Counted from the stretch's first letter, positions 7,914 through 16,926 are shown. The stretch is DNA of 64,000 nucleotides from Longimicrobium sp. (GCA_036389135.1 DASVQP010000040.1:1-64000), one strand, 5' to 3'. Notes: generated from the letters alone by a model not told the origin. Numbers and translations are program-made.

Positions 7914-8744
7914 ATGTCCGAAGCGACCCTCCCCACCCAGGCCGCCGCCGAGCCGCTCCCCGCGGCCGAAGCGGCGCCCGCCGTCTGCGCCAACTGCGAA
8001 GCGGCCCTCGCGGGCGAGTTCTGCGCGCGCTGCGGACAGCGCGCCTGGCAGGGGAGGTTCACGCTGCGCGCCGTGTTCTCGCAGCAGGTGACGGAGGCAC
8101 TGGACCTGAACCGGGGGCTCCTCTTCACCTTCGTGGAGCTCTTTCGCCGCCCCGGCCACATGGTGCGCGAGTACGTGCGCGGCCACACGGTGGGCTACGC
8201 CAACCCGGTGAAGTACTTCCTGATCATGGGCGCGCTCACCACGTTCGTCTACGTGAAGACGGGTCTCGCCGGCCAGATGGCCGATGAGATGGCGCAGGGG
8301 ATGACCACCAGCACGAACGGACGGCTCTCTCCCCGCGCGGGGGCGCTGATGGAGATGATCTCGTCGTACTTCACCCTGCTGCTGGCGTTCACCCTCCCCA
8401 CCGCCGCGGCCGCGACGCGGTGGGTCTTCCGGCGCGCGGGGTACAACTACGCGGAGCACCTGATCTTCAACACCTACACCGGCGCGCAGCAATGCGTCCT
8501 GATGATCGCCGCCCTCCTGCTGGGCGCCGCCGCGGGCGCGGACCCGCAGGCCTCGCTCAACTGGAGCGTCCCGGTGGTCGTCGCGTACTACGTGTGGGCG
8601 GCGGCGCAATTTGCCGGCGGCCCACGCGTTCCCGCCCTCCTGCGCGGCATCCTCGCGATTATCCTGAGCTACGCCGCCTTCTTTTTGCTCGTGGGCATCG
8701 CCGGAATCCTGGTGGGGGTGCTGGTCGCGGTGTTGCTCCGGTGA
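7914..8744 (+). CDS. DUF3667 membrane protein with zinc-ribbon
   Basis: A 276-residue protein. An N-terminal zinc ribbon CANCEAALAGEFCARCGQ (about residues 24-41) is followed by the typical DUF3667 block: LDLNRGLLFTFVELFRRPGH then VREYVRGHTVGYANPVKYF. Four to five hydrophobic segments follow (about 105-275). The family is found in the inner membrane of many bacteria with no assigned function. GAGGG lies about 8 nt upstream of the ATG. A hairpin separates it from the previous gene, so it is probably transcribed on its own. Confidence 0.85.
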   Translation: MSEATLPTQAAAEPLPAAEAAPAVCANCEAALAGEFCARCGQRAWQGRFTLRAVFSQQVTEALDLNRGLLFTFVELFRRPGHMVREYVRGHTVGYANPVKYFLIMGALTTFVYVKTGLAGQMADEMAQGMTTSTNGRLSPRAGALMEMISSYFTLLLAFTLPTAAAATRWVFRRAGYNYAEHLIFNTYTGAQQCVLMIAALLLGAAAGADPQASLNWSVPVVVAYYVWAAAQFAGGPRVPALLRGILAIILSYAAFFLLVGIAGILVGVLVAVLLR

Positions 8745-8751
8745 CTTGATC

Positions 8752-8812
8752 CCCGAGCCTGCAAAGGCAGGCTTCCCGCGGTTGTTGCAGCGGTTTCAAC
8801 CGCCGGAATCGC
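8752..8812. repeat. Palindromic intergenic repeat, family C (partial)
   Basis: It contains AGCCTGC-AAAG-GCAGGCT and GCGGTT-GTTGCAGC-GGTTTCAACCGC. The GTTGTTGCAGCG text also occurs at 54288-54299. Confidence 0.55.
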
Positions 8813-8825
8813 CAGCAGAAACAAA

Positions 8826-8855
8826 AAGGCCCCCGCGGCATTCCGCGGGGGCCTT
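8826..8855. terminator. Bidirectional terminator between convergent genes
   Basis: A perfect 13-bp stem AAGGCCCCCGCGG / CCGCGGGGGCCTT with a 4-nt loop is flanked by an A-run on the left. It sits between the DUF3667 gene and the L,D-transpeptidase. Confidence 0.85.
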
Positions 8856-8878
8856 CGCCATTCACCCAACCCGCCCGA

Positions 8879-9739
8879 TCAGTAGATGTAGACCGGAGTA
8901 CCAACCGTGGTGTTCTCGTACAGGAAGGTGAGTGGCTCCTCGTCCAGGCGGATGCAGCCGTGGGTGGCGGGAAAGCCGATGGCGATGGGGTCGTTGGTGC
9001 CGTGGATGAAGTACCCGTCGCCCGTGTCCAGCTTGAACTTGCCGAGCACCTCCGGCACGCGCCGGTTGATGGTGCCAAAGGGCGGGATGTACATGATCCC
9101 GTCCCACATCAGCGGGTGCTCCTGCGGGAGGATCTCGAACTCGCCGTCCTTGAGGATCCCCAGGTTCACGCCGCGCCGTATGACGCGCCCTCCGTCCTTG
9201 AGCGCCACCCCGCCGGCCGGAAACTGCCGCACCCGGTCCGCCATCGACTGGTAGTGCCAGTCGGGTGGAATCCAGAGCGGGTCCTCTTCCATCTTGATGA
9301 CGGTGCGGCGTCCGCGCGGCGTGGAGAAGTCGATCAGCCGCCCGCCCGTGCTCTTCACCATCCCCATGCCGACGCCGGCGGGGGCCGAGAGGAGCGTGTC
9401 CGCGCCGTCGATCAGCCACAGGCGCCGGTCGAAGATGGAGACGACGATGCGGCGCCCCTTTGCGTTGTTGGCGGCGCGGCGGTGGCGCTCCCAGGTGAGC
9501 GAGTCGGCGCGCGAGGTGGGGCGGCGCGGCGCCGGATCGGGGTTCACCACGCCCATGCGGCGCAGGCGGTCCGCGATCAGCTCGTCGGTGGTCACCAGCC
9601 CGCGCGGGCGGCTGTCCGCGTCGACGGCGACGCGCGAGGTGTCTTCGCCGGCGCGGGGGCCGTCCTGCGCGCTCGCGGGCGCGGCGAAGGCCAGCAGGGC
9701 CGCGCACGAGGCCCGGATGATGTGTTTGGAGTATCTCAT
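8879..9739 (-). CDS. L,D-transpeptidase (YkuD) family protein
   Basis: A 286-residue exported protein with a signal peptide (residues 1-24, ending PASA). The YkuD domain occupies about residues 96-286: it begins RRIVVSIFDRRLWLIDG and carries the catalytic FIHGTN (His246) and ATHGCIRL (Cys262) elements. Enzymes of this family form 3-3 or lipoprotein cross-links in peptidoglycan, or anchor proteins. The usual Ser before HGC is Thr here. The ATG at 9739 was preferred to one 27 nt upstream because it begins the signal peptide. With the SLT and M23 genes nearby it points to active wall remodelling. Confidence 0.9.
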   Translation of the reverse strand: MRYSKHIIRASCAALLAFAAPASAQDGPRAGEDTSRVAVDADSRPRGLVTTDELIADRLRRMGVVNPDPAPRRPTSRADSLTWERHRRAANNAKGRRIVVSIFDRRLWLIDGADTLLSAPAGVGMGMVKSTGGRLIDFSTPRGRRTVIKMEEDPLWIPPDWHYQSMADRVRQFPAGGVALKDGGRVIRRGVNLGILKDGEFEILPQEHPLMWDGIMYIPPFGTINRRVPEVLGKFKLDTGDGYFIHGTNDPIAIGFPATHGCIRLDEEPLTFLYENTTVGTPVYIY

Positions 9740-9882
9740 GTCAGGGTTGCCGTTCGGGGACAACATGGAACGGCGAAAGCACTTGGCTAAATCCGTGCTA
9801 CCGCTGCGGCCACACCCGCGGGCCGCGCCTCCAGTATAACGCAGTCGGCTCCCGAGACCAACCGCGGCATCGTAAACACCAT

Positions 9883-9968
9883 CACACAGAGGGCACAGAG
9901 GGAACTGCAAGGCGCAGAGAAACTCTTTCTGTTCTTCTCGTCGTGCCCTTTGTGTCTCCGTGTGAGGC
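9883..9968. repeat. Palindromic intergenic repeat, family A
   Basis: Arms CACACAGAGGGCACAGAGGG and CTTTGTGTCTCCGTGTGAGG flank a TCTTTCTGTTCTTCTC centre. It ends 4 nt from the stop of the rhomboid gene and may serve as its terminator. Confidence 0.8.
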
Positions 9969-9972
9969 GCCC

Positions 9973-11082
9973 TTAGAAAACCGGAAGCAGCACCAGGACC
10001 AGAGTCCACGCGCAGCCCAGCGCCAGCACGATCATGGCGGCGATGCCGGCCGCGTGCACGGCGCGGCCGGTGACCCACTGCGGGTGGGCGCGCGTCGTGG
10101 GGACGAAGACGGCGCCCAGCAGCGCGCCTACCGCCAGCCCGCCCGCGTGCGCCGCGTTGTCGATCAGCCCCATCCCCACGATCCCGATCCCGGCGATCAC
10201 CGCCACGTTCAGCAGCACCATCTTGAGGAAGCCAGGCGGCACCGTCTCGCGCCGGCGGTAGGCCAGCACGCCCAGGAAGCCGATCAGCCCCATCAGCCCG
10301 CCCGACGAGCCGACCGACGGCGCATCCGGCGGCACGATGAAGCTGGCCAGAGATCCGCCGAGCACCGCGGCCAGGAAGACCAGCGAAAGGTACGCGCGGT
10401 GCGCCAGAACCTCCGTCTCGCGGCCCAGCGCGAGGAGCGCCATGAAGTTGACGGCGAAGTGGATGATGTCGCCGTGCAGGTAGCCGGCGGTGAGGAGCCG
10501 CCACGTCTCGCCCCCGCGGACATACTCCGGCACCATCGCGGCCGGACCGATGCCGAAGTTGGGCATTCCGGAGCCGTTCGCCAGGAGCTGCGCCGCGCCG
10601 ACCGCCGCGATCATCCCCGCCAGCAAGCGCAGGTACACGACGGGCACCCGCCGCAGCGCCGCGGTCTGCTCCGCCTCGCGCATCATGTCGCGGAAGCCCT
10701 GCGGCGTCATCACGCTGGCCTGGTGCCACTCGCGCAGCCGCAGCGCCACCCAGATCACCCCGAACAGCAGGTACACGGCCCCGGGTGAGCCGGGGCGAAG
10801 CGCATCGAGGTTCTGAACGGCGAGCACCGACGCGAACACGCCCACGATGATCGCCTGCGTCTTCGCCCCGCCGCCGATTCGCGCGCGGATCGCCTCCAGC
10901 AGAAAGGGCACCTCCTCGGGAGGCACGGGGCCGCCGGACTCCGGCGTCCACACCAGGCGCGGGATGGGCCCCGCGCGGCACGCCGCGACCAGCTCGTCGC
11001 GGGTGGCGGGGTGCATGATCCCCTGCGCGTCCACGATGCCGTACTCGCCGGGCGGGGAAGGGGTTGGGTCCGGAACAGTCAT
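9973..11082 (-). CDS. Rhomboid family intramembrane serine protease with GYF_2-like N-terminus
   Basis: A 369-residue inner-membrane protease. Residues 10-60 (EYGIVDAQGIMHPATRDEL..) look like a GYF_2-type cytoplasmic domain. Two hydrophobic segments follow, then the rhomboid core from about residue 180: GETWRLLTAGYLHGDIIHFAVN with the His208/Asn212 oxyanion element, GSSG with nucleophile Ser260, and NAAHAGG with the base His312. All key residues are present, so it should be active against membrane substrates. ATG 11082 is taken because it precedes the N-terminal domain. Substrates are unknown. Confidence 0.9.
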   Translation of the reverse strand: MTVPDPTPSPPGEYGIVDAQGIMHPATRDELVAACRAGPIPRLVWTPESGGPVPPEEVPFLLEAIRARIGGGAKTQAIIVGVFASVLAVQNLDALRPGSPGAVYLLFGVIWVALRLREWHQASVMTPQGFRDMMREAEQTAALRRVPVVYLRLLAGMIAAVGAAQLLANGSGMPNFGIGPAAMVPEYVRGGETWRLLTAGYLHGDIIHFAVNFMALLALGRETEVLAHRAYLSLVFLAAVLGGSLASFIVPPDAPSVGSSGGLMGLIGFLGVLAYRRRETVPPGFLKMVLLNVAVIAGIGIVGMGLIDNAAHAGGLAVGALLGAVFVPTTRAHPQWVTGRAVHAAGIAAMIVLALGCAWTLVLVLLPVF

Positions 11083-11210
11083 CGGCCTCTGGATGCGGAG
11101 TGTCCGCGCGGCGGGTGCAAGGGCGGGGCCCGTGCGCGGGCGCGCGGAGGAACGTATACTTACACCGCAAGGCCCCCGAACGGCACGCACCCCCCGGAAG
11201 GACCCGATCG

Positions 11211-13634
11211 ATGAGCATCGCCGAGATCTTCGAGACCATGGAATACGGCCCCGCCCCCGAAAGCGCGTCGCCCGCGCTGCGCTGGCTGGAGGAACGAGGC
11301 GGCACCACGCAGCTCTTCATCGGCGGCGAGTGGCGCGAGCCTTCGGGCGGCGAGTACTTCCCATCGAACAACCCCGCCACCAACAAGCCGCTCGCCCGCA
11401 TTGCCCAGGCGAGCGCGGAAGACGTGGACGCCGCCGTCGCCGCCGCGCGCGCCGCGCTGCCGGGGTGGCAGGCGCTGGGCGGGCACGGGCGCGCGCGCTA
11501 CCTGTACGCCATCGCGCGCCACATCCAGCGCCACTCGCGCCTCTTCGCCGTGATGGAGACGCTGGACAACGGCAAGCCGATCCGCGAGTCGCGCGACATC
11601 GACATCCCGCTCGTCGCCCGGCACTTCTACCACCACGCCGGCTGGGCGCAGCTGATGGAGACGGAGATGCCCGGCCATGCGCCGCTGGGCGTGGTGGGGC
11701 AGATCATCCCGTGGAACTTCCCGCTGCTGATGCTGTCGTGGAAGATCGCCCCCGCGCTCGCCATGGGGAACACGGTGGTGCTGAAGCCGGCCGAGTTCAC
11801 CTCGCTCACCGCCCTCCTCTTCGCCGACGTGTGCCGCGATGCGGGGCTCCCGCCGGGCGTCGTCAACATCATCACGGGTGACGGGCGCACCGGCGCGCTG
11901 ATCGTGGAGCACCCGGACGTGGACAAGATCGCCTTCACGGGCTCCACCGAGGTGGGGCGGATCATCCGCGCCGCGACGGCGGGGAGTGGCAAGAAGCTGT
12001 CGCTGGAGCTGGGAGGCAAGAGCCCGTTCGTGGTCTTCGACGACGCCGACATCGAGAGCGTGATCGAGGGCGTGGTCGACGCCATCTGGTTCAACCAGGG
12101 GCAGGTGTGCTGCGCCGGCTCGCGCATCCTTGCGCAGGAGGGGATCGCCGACCACCTCGTCACCCGCCTGCGCGAGCGGATGGAGACGCTGCGCGTGGGC
12201 GATCCGCTGGACAAGGCGGTGGACATCGGCGCCATCATCGACCCCGTGCAGCTCGAAAAGATTCGTGAGCTGGTGGAACAGGGACGCTCCGAGGGCGCCA
12301 CCCTCTGGCAGCCGTCGTGGAGCTGCCCGCAGGAGGGGTGCTTCTTCCCGCCGACGCTCCTGACCGACGTGGGTCCGGCCTCGACCGTCGCGCAGGTGGA
12401 GATCTTCGGCCCTGTCGTGGTGCTGATGACCTTTCGCACCCCCGACGAGGCGGTTGCACTGGCCAACAACACCCCGTACGGCCTCGCCGCCAGCGTGTGG
12501 ACGGAGAACATCAACCTGGCGCTGGACATCGCCCCGCGCATCAAGGCGGGGACGGTGTGGGTGAACTCCACCAACCTCTTCGACGCCGCCTCCGGCTTCG
12601 GCGGCTATCGCGAGAGCGGCTACGGCCGCGAGGGCGGGCGCGAGGGCCTGTGGGAGTACGTGAAGCCGAAGTGGGAAAAGGATCAGGGGAAAGCGGACAG
12701 TGGACAGGCGACAGCGAAAAAGGGCCGCGGCAAGATCGCCGACGCCGTGAGCGCACTCACGCACTCACGCACTGACGCACCCTCCCTCCCGCCCATCGAT
12801 CGCACCGCCAAACTCTACGTCGGCGGCAAGCAGGCGCGGCCGGACAGCGGCTACTCCATGCCGGTAGTCGGCGCGGATGGCCGCGTCGTCGGCGAGGTGG
12901 GGCTCGGCAACCGCAAGGACATCCGCAACGCGGTGGAGGCGGCGCACAAGGCCTCGGGCTGGGCCAAGGGGACGGGGCACAACCGTGCGCAGGTGATCTA
13001 CTACCTGGCCGAGAACCTCGCCGCCCGCGCGGACGAGTTCACCCGCCGCATCGCCGCCCTCACCGGCGACGAGGCGGGCGCCGCGCGCGAAGTGGAGCTT
13101 TCCATCCGCCGCCTCTACACCTACGGCGCTTGGGCGGACAAGTGGGACGGGGCGGTGCACGGCACGCCCTTTCGCAACGTCACCCTGGCCATGCACGAGC
13201 CCATCGGCGTCGTGGCGATCGCCTGCCCTGACGAGGCGCCGCTCCTGGGCTTCGTCTCCCTGGTGGCCCCCGCCATCGCGATGGGGAACAGCGTCGTGGT
13301 GATCCCCTCGGAGCGCCACCCGCTCGCCGCCACCGACTTCTACCAGCTCCTCGACACCTCCGACGTCCCCGGCGGCGTCGTGAACATCGTCACCGGCCGC
13401 CGCGACGAGCTTTCCGAGACCCTCGCCGGCCACGACGACGTGGACGCGATGTGGTACTTCGGCGGCGCGGAGGGGAGCACGAAGGTTGAGCGCCTCTCCA
13501 CCGGCAACATGAAGCGCACCTTCGTCAACTACGGCCGCCCCCGCGACTGGGAAAGCGCCGAGCAGGCCGAGGGCCCCGAGTTCCTCCGCCACGCCACCAA
13601 CGTCAAGAACATCTGGGTGCCGTACGGGGAATAA
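11211..13634 (+). CDS. Two-domain aldehyde dehydrogenase (ALDH16 type)
   Basis: An 807-residue fusion of two aldehyde dehydrogenase modules. Domain 1 (about 30-485) is complete: IPWNFPLLM, FTGSTEVG, LELGGKSP (Glu266) and NQGQVCCAGSR (catalytic Cys300). Domain 2 (about 530-807) has the NAD-fold part but lacks a catalytic Cys, ending in FVNYGRPRDW. This is the ALDH16 architecture, where the second module is structural. The linker (about 485-530) is low-complexity and encoded by text resembling an intergenic repeat. NAD-dependent aldehyde oxidation is expected; the substrate is unknown. GGAAGG lies about 10 nt before the ATG, and a TATACT box sits at 11155-11160. Confidence 0.9.
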   Translation: MSIAEIFETMEYGPAPESASPALRWLEERGGTTQLFIGGEWREPSGGEYFPSNNPATNKPLARIAQASAEDVDAAVAAARAALPGWQALGGHGRARYLYAIARHIQRHSRLFAVMETLDNGKPIRESRDIDIPLVARHFYHHAGWAQLMETEMPGHAPLGVVGQIIPWNFPLLMLSWKIAPALAMGNTVVLKPAEFTSLTALLFADVCRDAGLPPGVVNIITGDGRTGALIVEHPDVDKIAFTGSTEVGRIIRAATAGSGKKLSLELGGKSPFVVFDDADIESVIEGVVDAIWFNQGQVCCAGSRILAQEGIADHLVTRLRERMETLRVGDPLDKAVDIGAIIDPVQLEKIRELVEQGRSEGATLWQPSWSCPQEGCFFPPTLLTDVGPASTVAQVEIFGPVVVLMTFRTPDEAVALANNTPYGLAASVWTENINLALDIAPRIKAGTVWVNSTNLFDAASGFGGYRESGYGREGGREGLWEYVKPKWEKDQGKADSGQATAKKGRGKIADAVSALTHSRTDAPSLPPIDRTAKLYVGGKQARPDSGYSMPVVGADGRVVGEVGLGNRKDIRNAVEAAHKASGWAKGTGHNRAQVIYYLAENLAARADEFTRRIAALTGDEAGAAREVELSIRRLYTYGAWADKWDGAVHGTPFRNVTLAMHEPIGVVAIACPDEAPLLGFVSLVAPAIAMGNSVVVIPSERHPLAATDFYQLLDTSDVPGGVVNIVTGRRDELSETLAGHDDVDAMWYFGGAEGSTKVERLSTGNMKRTFVNYGRPRDWESAEQAEGPEFLRHATNVKNIWVPYGE
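12751..12780. repeat. Direct repeat 'GCACTCAC/GCACTGAC' inside the ALDH linker
   Basis: Three tandem copies of an ACGCACTCACGCACTGACGC-type unit lie in frame in the linker. The same motif is intergenic at 52951-52983. Confidence 0.6.
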
Positions 13635-13653
13635 ACGCGTCACGAGAGGGGCC

Positions 13654-13694
13654 AAGACGAGAGGCTGGACCAATCCGGTCCAGCCTCTCGTCTT
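13654..13694. terminator. Strong terminator hairpin
   Basis: A perfect 18-bp stem, AAGACGAGAGGCTGGACC with its complement, and a 5-nt loop lie between two convergent genes. It likely serves both. Confidence 0.88.
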
Positions 13695-13739
13695 CTAAGT
13701 GTCGTCGCCCAATGCACTGCGCCGACGGCCACGGTTGAG

Positions 13740-15080
13740 TTACGGGATTACCAGCGCACGATTTGCGTTGACGAAATTCGATGCGGCCTCCATGTACGGG
13801 TATGTAGACGAGCTATAACCGATCCCGAACTGATTCCAGTACGGATCACCAGGATTCCGATGGCCCCAATGGAGATGGCATGCTCCGGAGTTCCCCGTGG
13901 TTCCGACGAAGGCGATTAGCTCTCCACGGCGCACTACTCCATGGGTACGTACCAAGGACTCATGGTGGGCTAGGATCGTCTGAGTTCTACGCCCATCCGG
14001 TAGAAGATGCTCGATCACCAAAGCGTTGCCCCAGCCGGTCGTTGCTGTTGACTGCTGTCGATTTACGATCTTTCCGCTGGCGGGCGCGTACACCGCGTCA
14101 CCGCAGTCGGTGTTCCCACCCCCGTCTCCGTTCCAATCTTCACCGTCGTGATACCCACTCGACGAATACACCCTGAATCCCTGCGCCAGGTAGTAGCGGT
14201 CGGCGTCGTAGCGAGCCGTGGTCACCGTTGGAAACGGGGTCACGGGAAAATCAAACCCGTCGGCGACAGGAATGCGGTCGTCAGTGACGCAAGCATTGCC
14301 TCCGTTGTGCAGCACGCCAGTCGCAGGGTAGGCGTTGAACGTGGCCTGGCTCACCATCTGGATCTCACCCCAGTCGAAGCAGTGTGAATCGAAGATCTCA
14401 CCGTTCATCGTAAGCGACAGGCTGGGACCCACTACCATCCGAACTTCAGGACTACCAGACCATCTGATCAGGGTTCGCTGCGGCAGGGGGCGATGCCCAA
14501 TCCCGCTGGTCAACTCAGGAAGTGCGTCGTATGCTGCCGCGTCCACCGTCTCGACACGTCCCCAGGGGGTAGCGTCCTCGATGGTGCCGTTCGCCAGTAC
14601 GTACGCCTGCTCACTGTGAAAGCCGGTCCGGATGCATCCGGCAACGAACCAGATTGCGCCGTCTGTCGGATTCTGACGGCGGATCGGACGAAAGCTGCCC
14701 ATCCAGCGGTGCTGCTTCGCCGAGGGAAGCACGCCCACCATCTGGCCATACATCGAGGAGAGCGTGCGAACGAGGCTTGAGCCGCCCCCAGAGCAAACCC
14801 GGTAGGTATGCCAGTCGGGGATGCCCACTGACCTTCCTCCGCCAACGTACAGATACACAGTTGATCCGTTTCCCACACGGAAATAAGAGCCGACCGGCGG
14901 CTCCTCCGTATTCGCTGCCGGCCACGACGGGGACGTAACCGCAATCGTGAGATTTGGACCTGTTGCTGCCGTTGGTGAATGCCGGCTCATCGAGGAGGTT
15001 GGAACATCCGAGCAACCAGCGACCAGGACCAGGAGCGAGAGAGTGAGATGGCGGGATAAACGCGCATGCTGCGGGACCAT
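13740..15080 (-). CDS. M23 (LytM) peptidase-fold lipoprotein
   Basis: A 446-residue predicted lipoprotein: a hydrophobic leader ends in a lipobox, LVLVAGC. A ~270-residue N-terminal region of unknown function is followed by an M23 domain with YHDGEDW (His..Asp zinc ligands) and CHLHWGH (HxH). M23 enzymes cut peptidoglycan cross-bridges or act as amidase activators; both zinc motifs are intact. GGGAGG with 5-nt spacing selects the second of two adjacent ATGs. The gene is clearly less GC-rich than its neighbours and has an AT-rich promoter, a possible sign of recent acquisition. Confidence 0.8.
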   Translation of the reverse strand: MVPQHARLSRHLTLSLLVLVAGCSDVPTSSMSRHSPTAATGPNLTIAVTSPSWPAANTEEPPVGSYFRVGNGSTVYLYVGGGRSVGIPDWHTYRVCSGGGSSLVRTLSSMYGQMVGVLPSAKQHRWMGSFRPIRRQNPTDGAIWFVAGCIRTGFHSEQAYVLANGTIEDATPWGRVETVDAAAYDALPELTSGIGHRPLPQRTLIRWSGSPEVRMVVGPSLSLTMNGEIFDSHCFDWGEIQMVSQATFNAYPATGVLHNGGNACVTDDRIPVADGFDFPVTPFPTVTTARYDADRYYLAQGFRVYSSSGYHDGEDWNGDGGGNTDCGDAVYAPASGKIVNRQQSTATTGWGNALVIEHLLPDGRRTQTILAHHESLVRTHGVVRRGELIAFVGTTGNSGACHLHWGHRNPGDPYWNQFGIGYSSSTYPYMEAASNFVNANRALVIP

Positions 15081-15124
15081 CATAACCTCCCAATGCGAGT
15101 GAAAACAAAAAAACGGCGTCATAT

Positions 15125-15153
15125 ATTATGTATAAAACTTATGTTGACCGCAA
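15125..15153 (-). promoter_or_regulatory. Promoter of the M23 lipoprotein gene (TTGCGG-N17-CATAAT)
   Basis: On the minus strand, -35 TTGCGG (15153-15148), a 17-bp AT-rich spacer and -10 CATAAT (15130-15125) place the start about 40 nt before the ATG. The surrounding 15118-15145 is the most AT-rich stretch in this part of the window. Confidence 0.6.
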
Positions 15154-15423
15154 GTGGTTGCGGGGAAGAGTGTATTTGTTTGGAGTTCGCGGAGCCGCAG
15201 AGGCGGCGAACTAACGGACGGTAAGCGGAGCGTTCCAAAATTATCCCGAGTCATACGTGCGTCAGCGCGCGATGACCTACCTCACCGGGTGGCTTGATCT
15301 CTGGCGCTCGGCCGGGTTAATTGGCGTGCATGAGCGCTGGGCATCGTGCAGACCCGTCGCAGGCGATCCCCACTGACGAGGCTCGGGCACGGCTGCGTGA
15401 GTCCACCTGAAGCGCGACGCAAC

Positions 15424-16299
15424 GTGACCGCACCTTTTCGCTGGAAACTCGCCGGCCGGCCGGCGCTGGGCACTCTGCTGGATGGAGACCGCGAGCATGC
15501 CTACCGCGGATTCTTTGTAGACCTGCGCGACTGCGGCGTGCGGGTGGTCGCGGCGGCGGCGGACGGTGACCTCGTCTTCGTGGGGCGATCACCGGAGAGC
15601 ATCTTCGACTACCTGACGGGGGTTCTGAGCGGCACGTCGTGGAGCGAGCGGCTCGTGCTGCTGAACCTCTCGATGCGCCACTCAGACGTCGAGCAGCTCG
15701 CCCGCACCGATCCCGCGGCCGTCGCCGCCATCCGCGACCAGCTCGCCAGCCTCGGTCTCTCGCCCGGGCAGATCGCGGCCAGCGCCCGTCCCAAGGTGTT
15801 CGTGGACCTGGTGTCCGGCGGAAACACCTTTGGACACCTGCTCGGTCTGCTGGAGCATTGGGCAGGCGACGCCGGCGTGGACGTCGCCGCGGTCCGCAGG
15901 CGCATACGGTTCCTGGGGATCACCGACCGGATGAAGAACAGCCCCAACACCTGGCGCTGGTACCAGCGGGTGGAGTGGGCCAGCCGCCTCCCCCGCTCGG
16001 CGTTGCGGAGCATCTCCATCCCGTACGGGTTGTGGATGTACCTGGGCGAGTACCAGAGAAAGGTCGCGCGCTGGCACCCTCCGGCGCGCTGGGGTGCGGA
16101 GGATGCGGCGCGCCCTCCCCGCGATGAAGACGCACTCAAGGCGCTCCGGCTCGCGCACATGGTCCACGAACGCGGACGGGGCCGTGTGGAGCGGGGCCGT
16201 TTCGCCGCGGAGCTGGCCGCGCAGCGCCAGCTCCGCGACCCCTCCGTCCGGCGCCTCATCCTGGAGCTGCGCGGCACCTCCGCACGGCACGGAAGATAG
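15424..16299 (+). CDS. Uncharacterised protein, possibly phosphoribosyltransferase-like
   Basis: About 291 residues if GTG 15424 is used; ATG-like starts upstream to 15346 are possible because the frame stays open. I do not recognise the family with certainty. The segment VFVDLVSGGNTF resembles the PRPP-binding loop of type I phosphoribosyltransferases, and VGRSPESIFDYL precedes it at a plausible distance. A C-terminal Arg/Glu-rich helical region follows. It is followed on the same strand by a pRiA4b ORF-3-like gene after 75 nt and by another hypothetical gene, so they may be co-transcribed. No signal peptide or membrane segment. Confidence 0.6.
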   Translation: MTAPFRWKLAGRPALGTLLDGDREHAYRGFFVDLRDCGVRVVAAAADGDLVFVGRSPESIFDYLTGVLSGTSWSERLVLLNLSMRHSDVEQLARTDPAAVAAIRDQLASLGLSPGQIAASARPKVFVDLVSGGNTFGHLLGLLEHWAGDAGVDVAAVRRRIRFLGITDRMKNSPNTWRWYQRVEWASRLPRSALRSISIPYGLWMYLGEYQRKVARWHPPARWGAEDAARPPRDEDALKALRLAHMVHERGRGRVERGRFAAELAAQRQLRDPSVRRLILELRGTSARHGR

Positions 16300-16374
16300 T
16301 GATCCCATCTTCAGCGGAAGCCGTAGACAAGGTTCCCGCAAAAGCAACCGCCTCACTCCGACGATTTCCCGACC

Positions 16375-16926
16375 GTGTCCACCGAACCGACTTTCCAGCT
16401 CCGCGTGACGCTCCTGGGGTCCGAGCCGCCCATCTGGAGGCAGCTCCACGTGCCGGCGACGATCACGCTGGAAGCGCTGCACCAGGTGATCCAGGTCAGC
16501 ATGGGCTGGCAGGACGACCACCTTCACCAGTTTACCGCAGGCGCCAAGCGTTACGGCCCCGCCGCATCGCGGGGCGGGCTACGGGTGCACGACGAGAGGC
16601 AGGCGCGGCTCTACCGCGTGCTCACCAAGCCGGGCCAGCGGATGCACTACTTATACGACTTCGGCGACGATTGGGAGCACGAGGTTCTCGTCGAAGCCCT
16701 ACTTCGGCAGGAGCAGCGCCCGGAGTTTTCGGTGTGCACCGCGGGCGAGCGCGCCTGCCCGCCAGAGGACTGCGGAGGCATCTGGGGCTACGACGATCTG
16801 CCGGAGGTGCTCGGCAATCCGGAGCACGACGAGTACGAGGAAAGGCGAGAGTGGATGGGCGACGACTTCGACCCGGGAGCCTTCGACCTGGAAGAGGTGA
16901 ACCGGAGGCTGCGGGCAATCCGCTAG
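16375..16926 (+). CDS. Plasmid pRiA4b ORF-3 family protein
   Basis: A 183-residue protein. The N-terminal part reads FQLRVTLLGSEPPIWRQLHVP then LHQVIQVSMGWQDDHLHQF, and the centre YDFGDDWEHEVLVE. These are the hallmarks of the pRiA4b ORF-3 (IS1096 TnpR-like) family. The family name comes from a mobile-element passenger, but members are common as stand-alone chromosomal genes of unknown function. The C-terminal third has CPPEDCGGIWGY, a possible metal site. GTG start; no transposase is nearby. It sits 16 nt upstream of the next gene. Confidence 0.85.
   Translation: MSTEPTFQLRVTLLGSEPPIWRQLHVPATITLEALHQVIQVSMGWQDDHLHQFTAGAKRYGPAASRGGLRVHDERQARLYRVLTKPGQRMHYLYDFGDDWEHEVLVEALLRQEQRPEFSVCTAGERACPPEDCGGIWGYDDLPEVLGNPEHDEYEERREWMGDDFDPGAFDLEEVNRRLRAIR

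Noticed and set aside
15346-15424. Longer start for the PRTase-like gene
   Set aside because: The segment is Arg-rich without a ribosome site and does not look like the rest; kept only as an alternative.
16375-16926. Mobile element suggested by the pRiA4b ORF-3 name
   Set aside because: No transposase or inverted terminal repeats were found next to it; the family is widespread as single genes.
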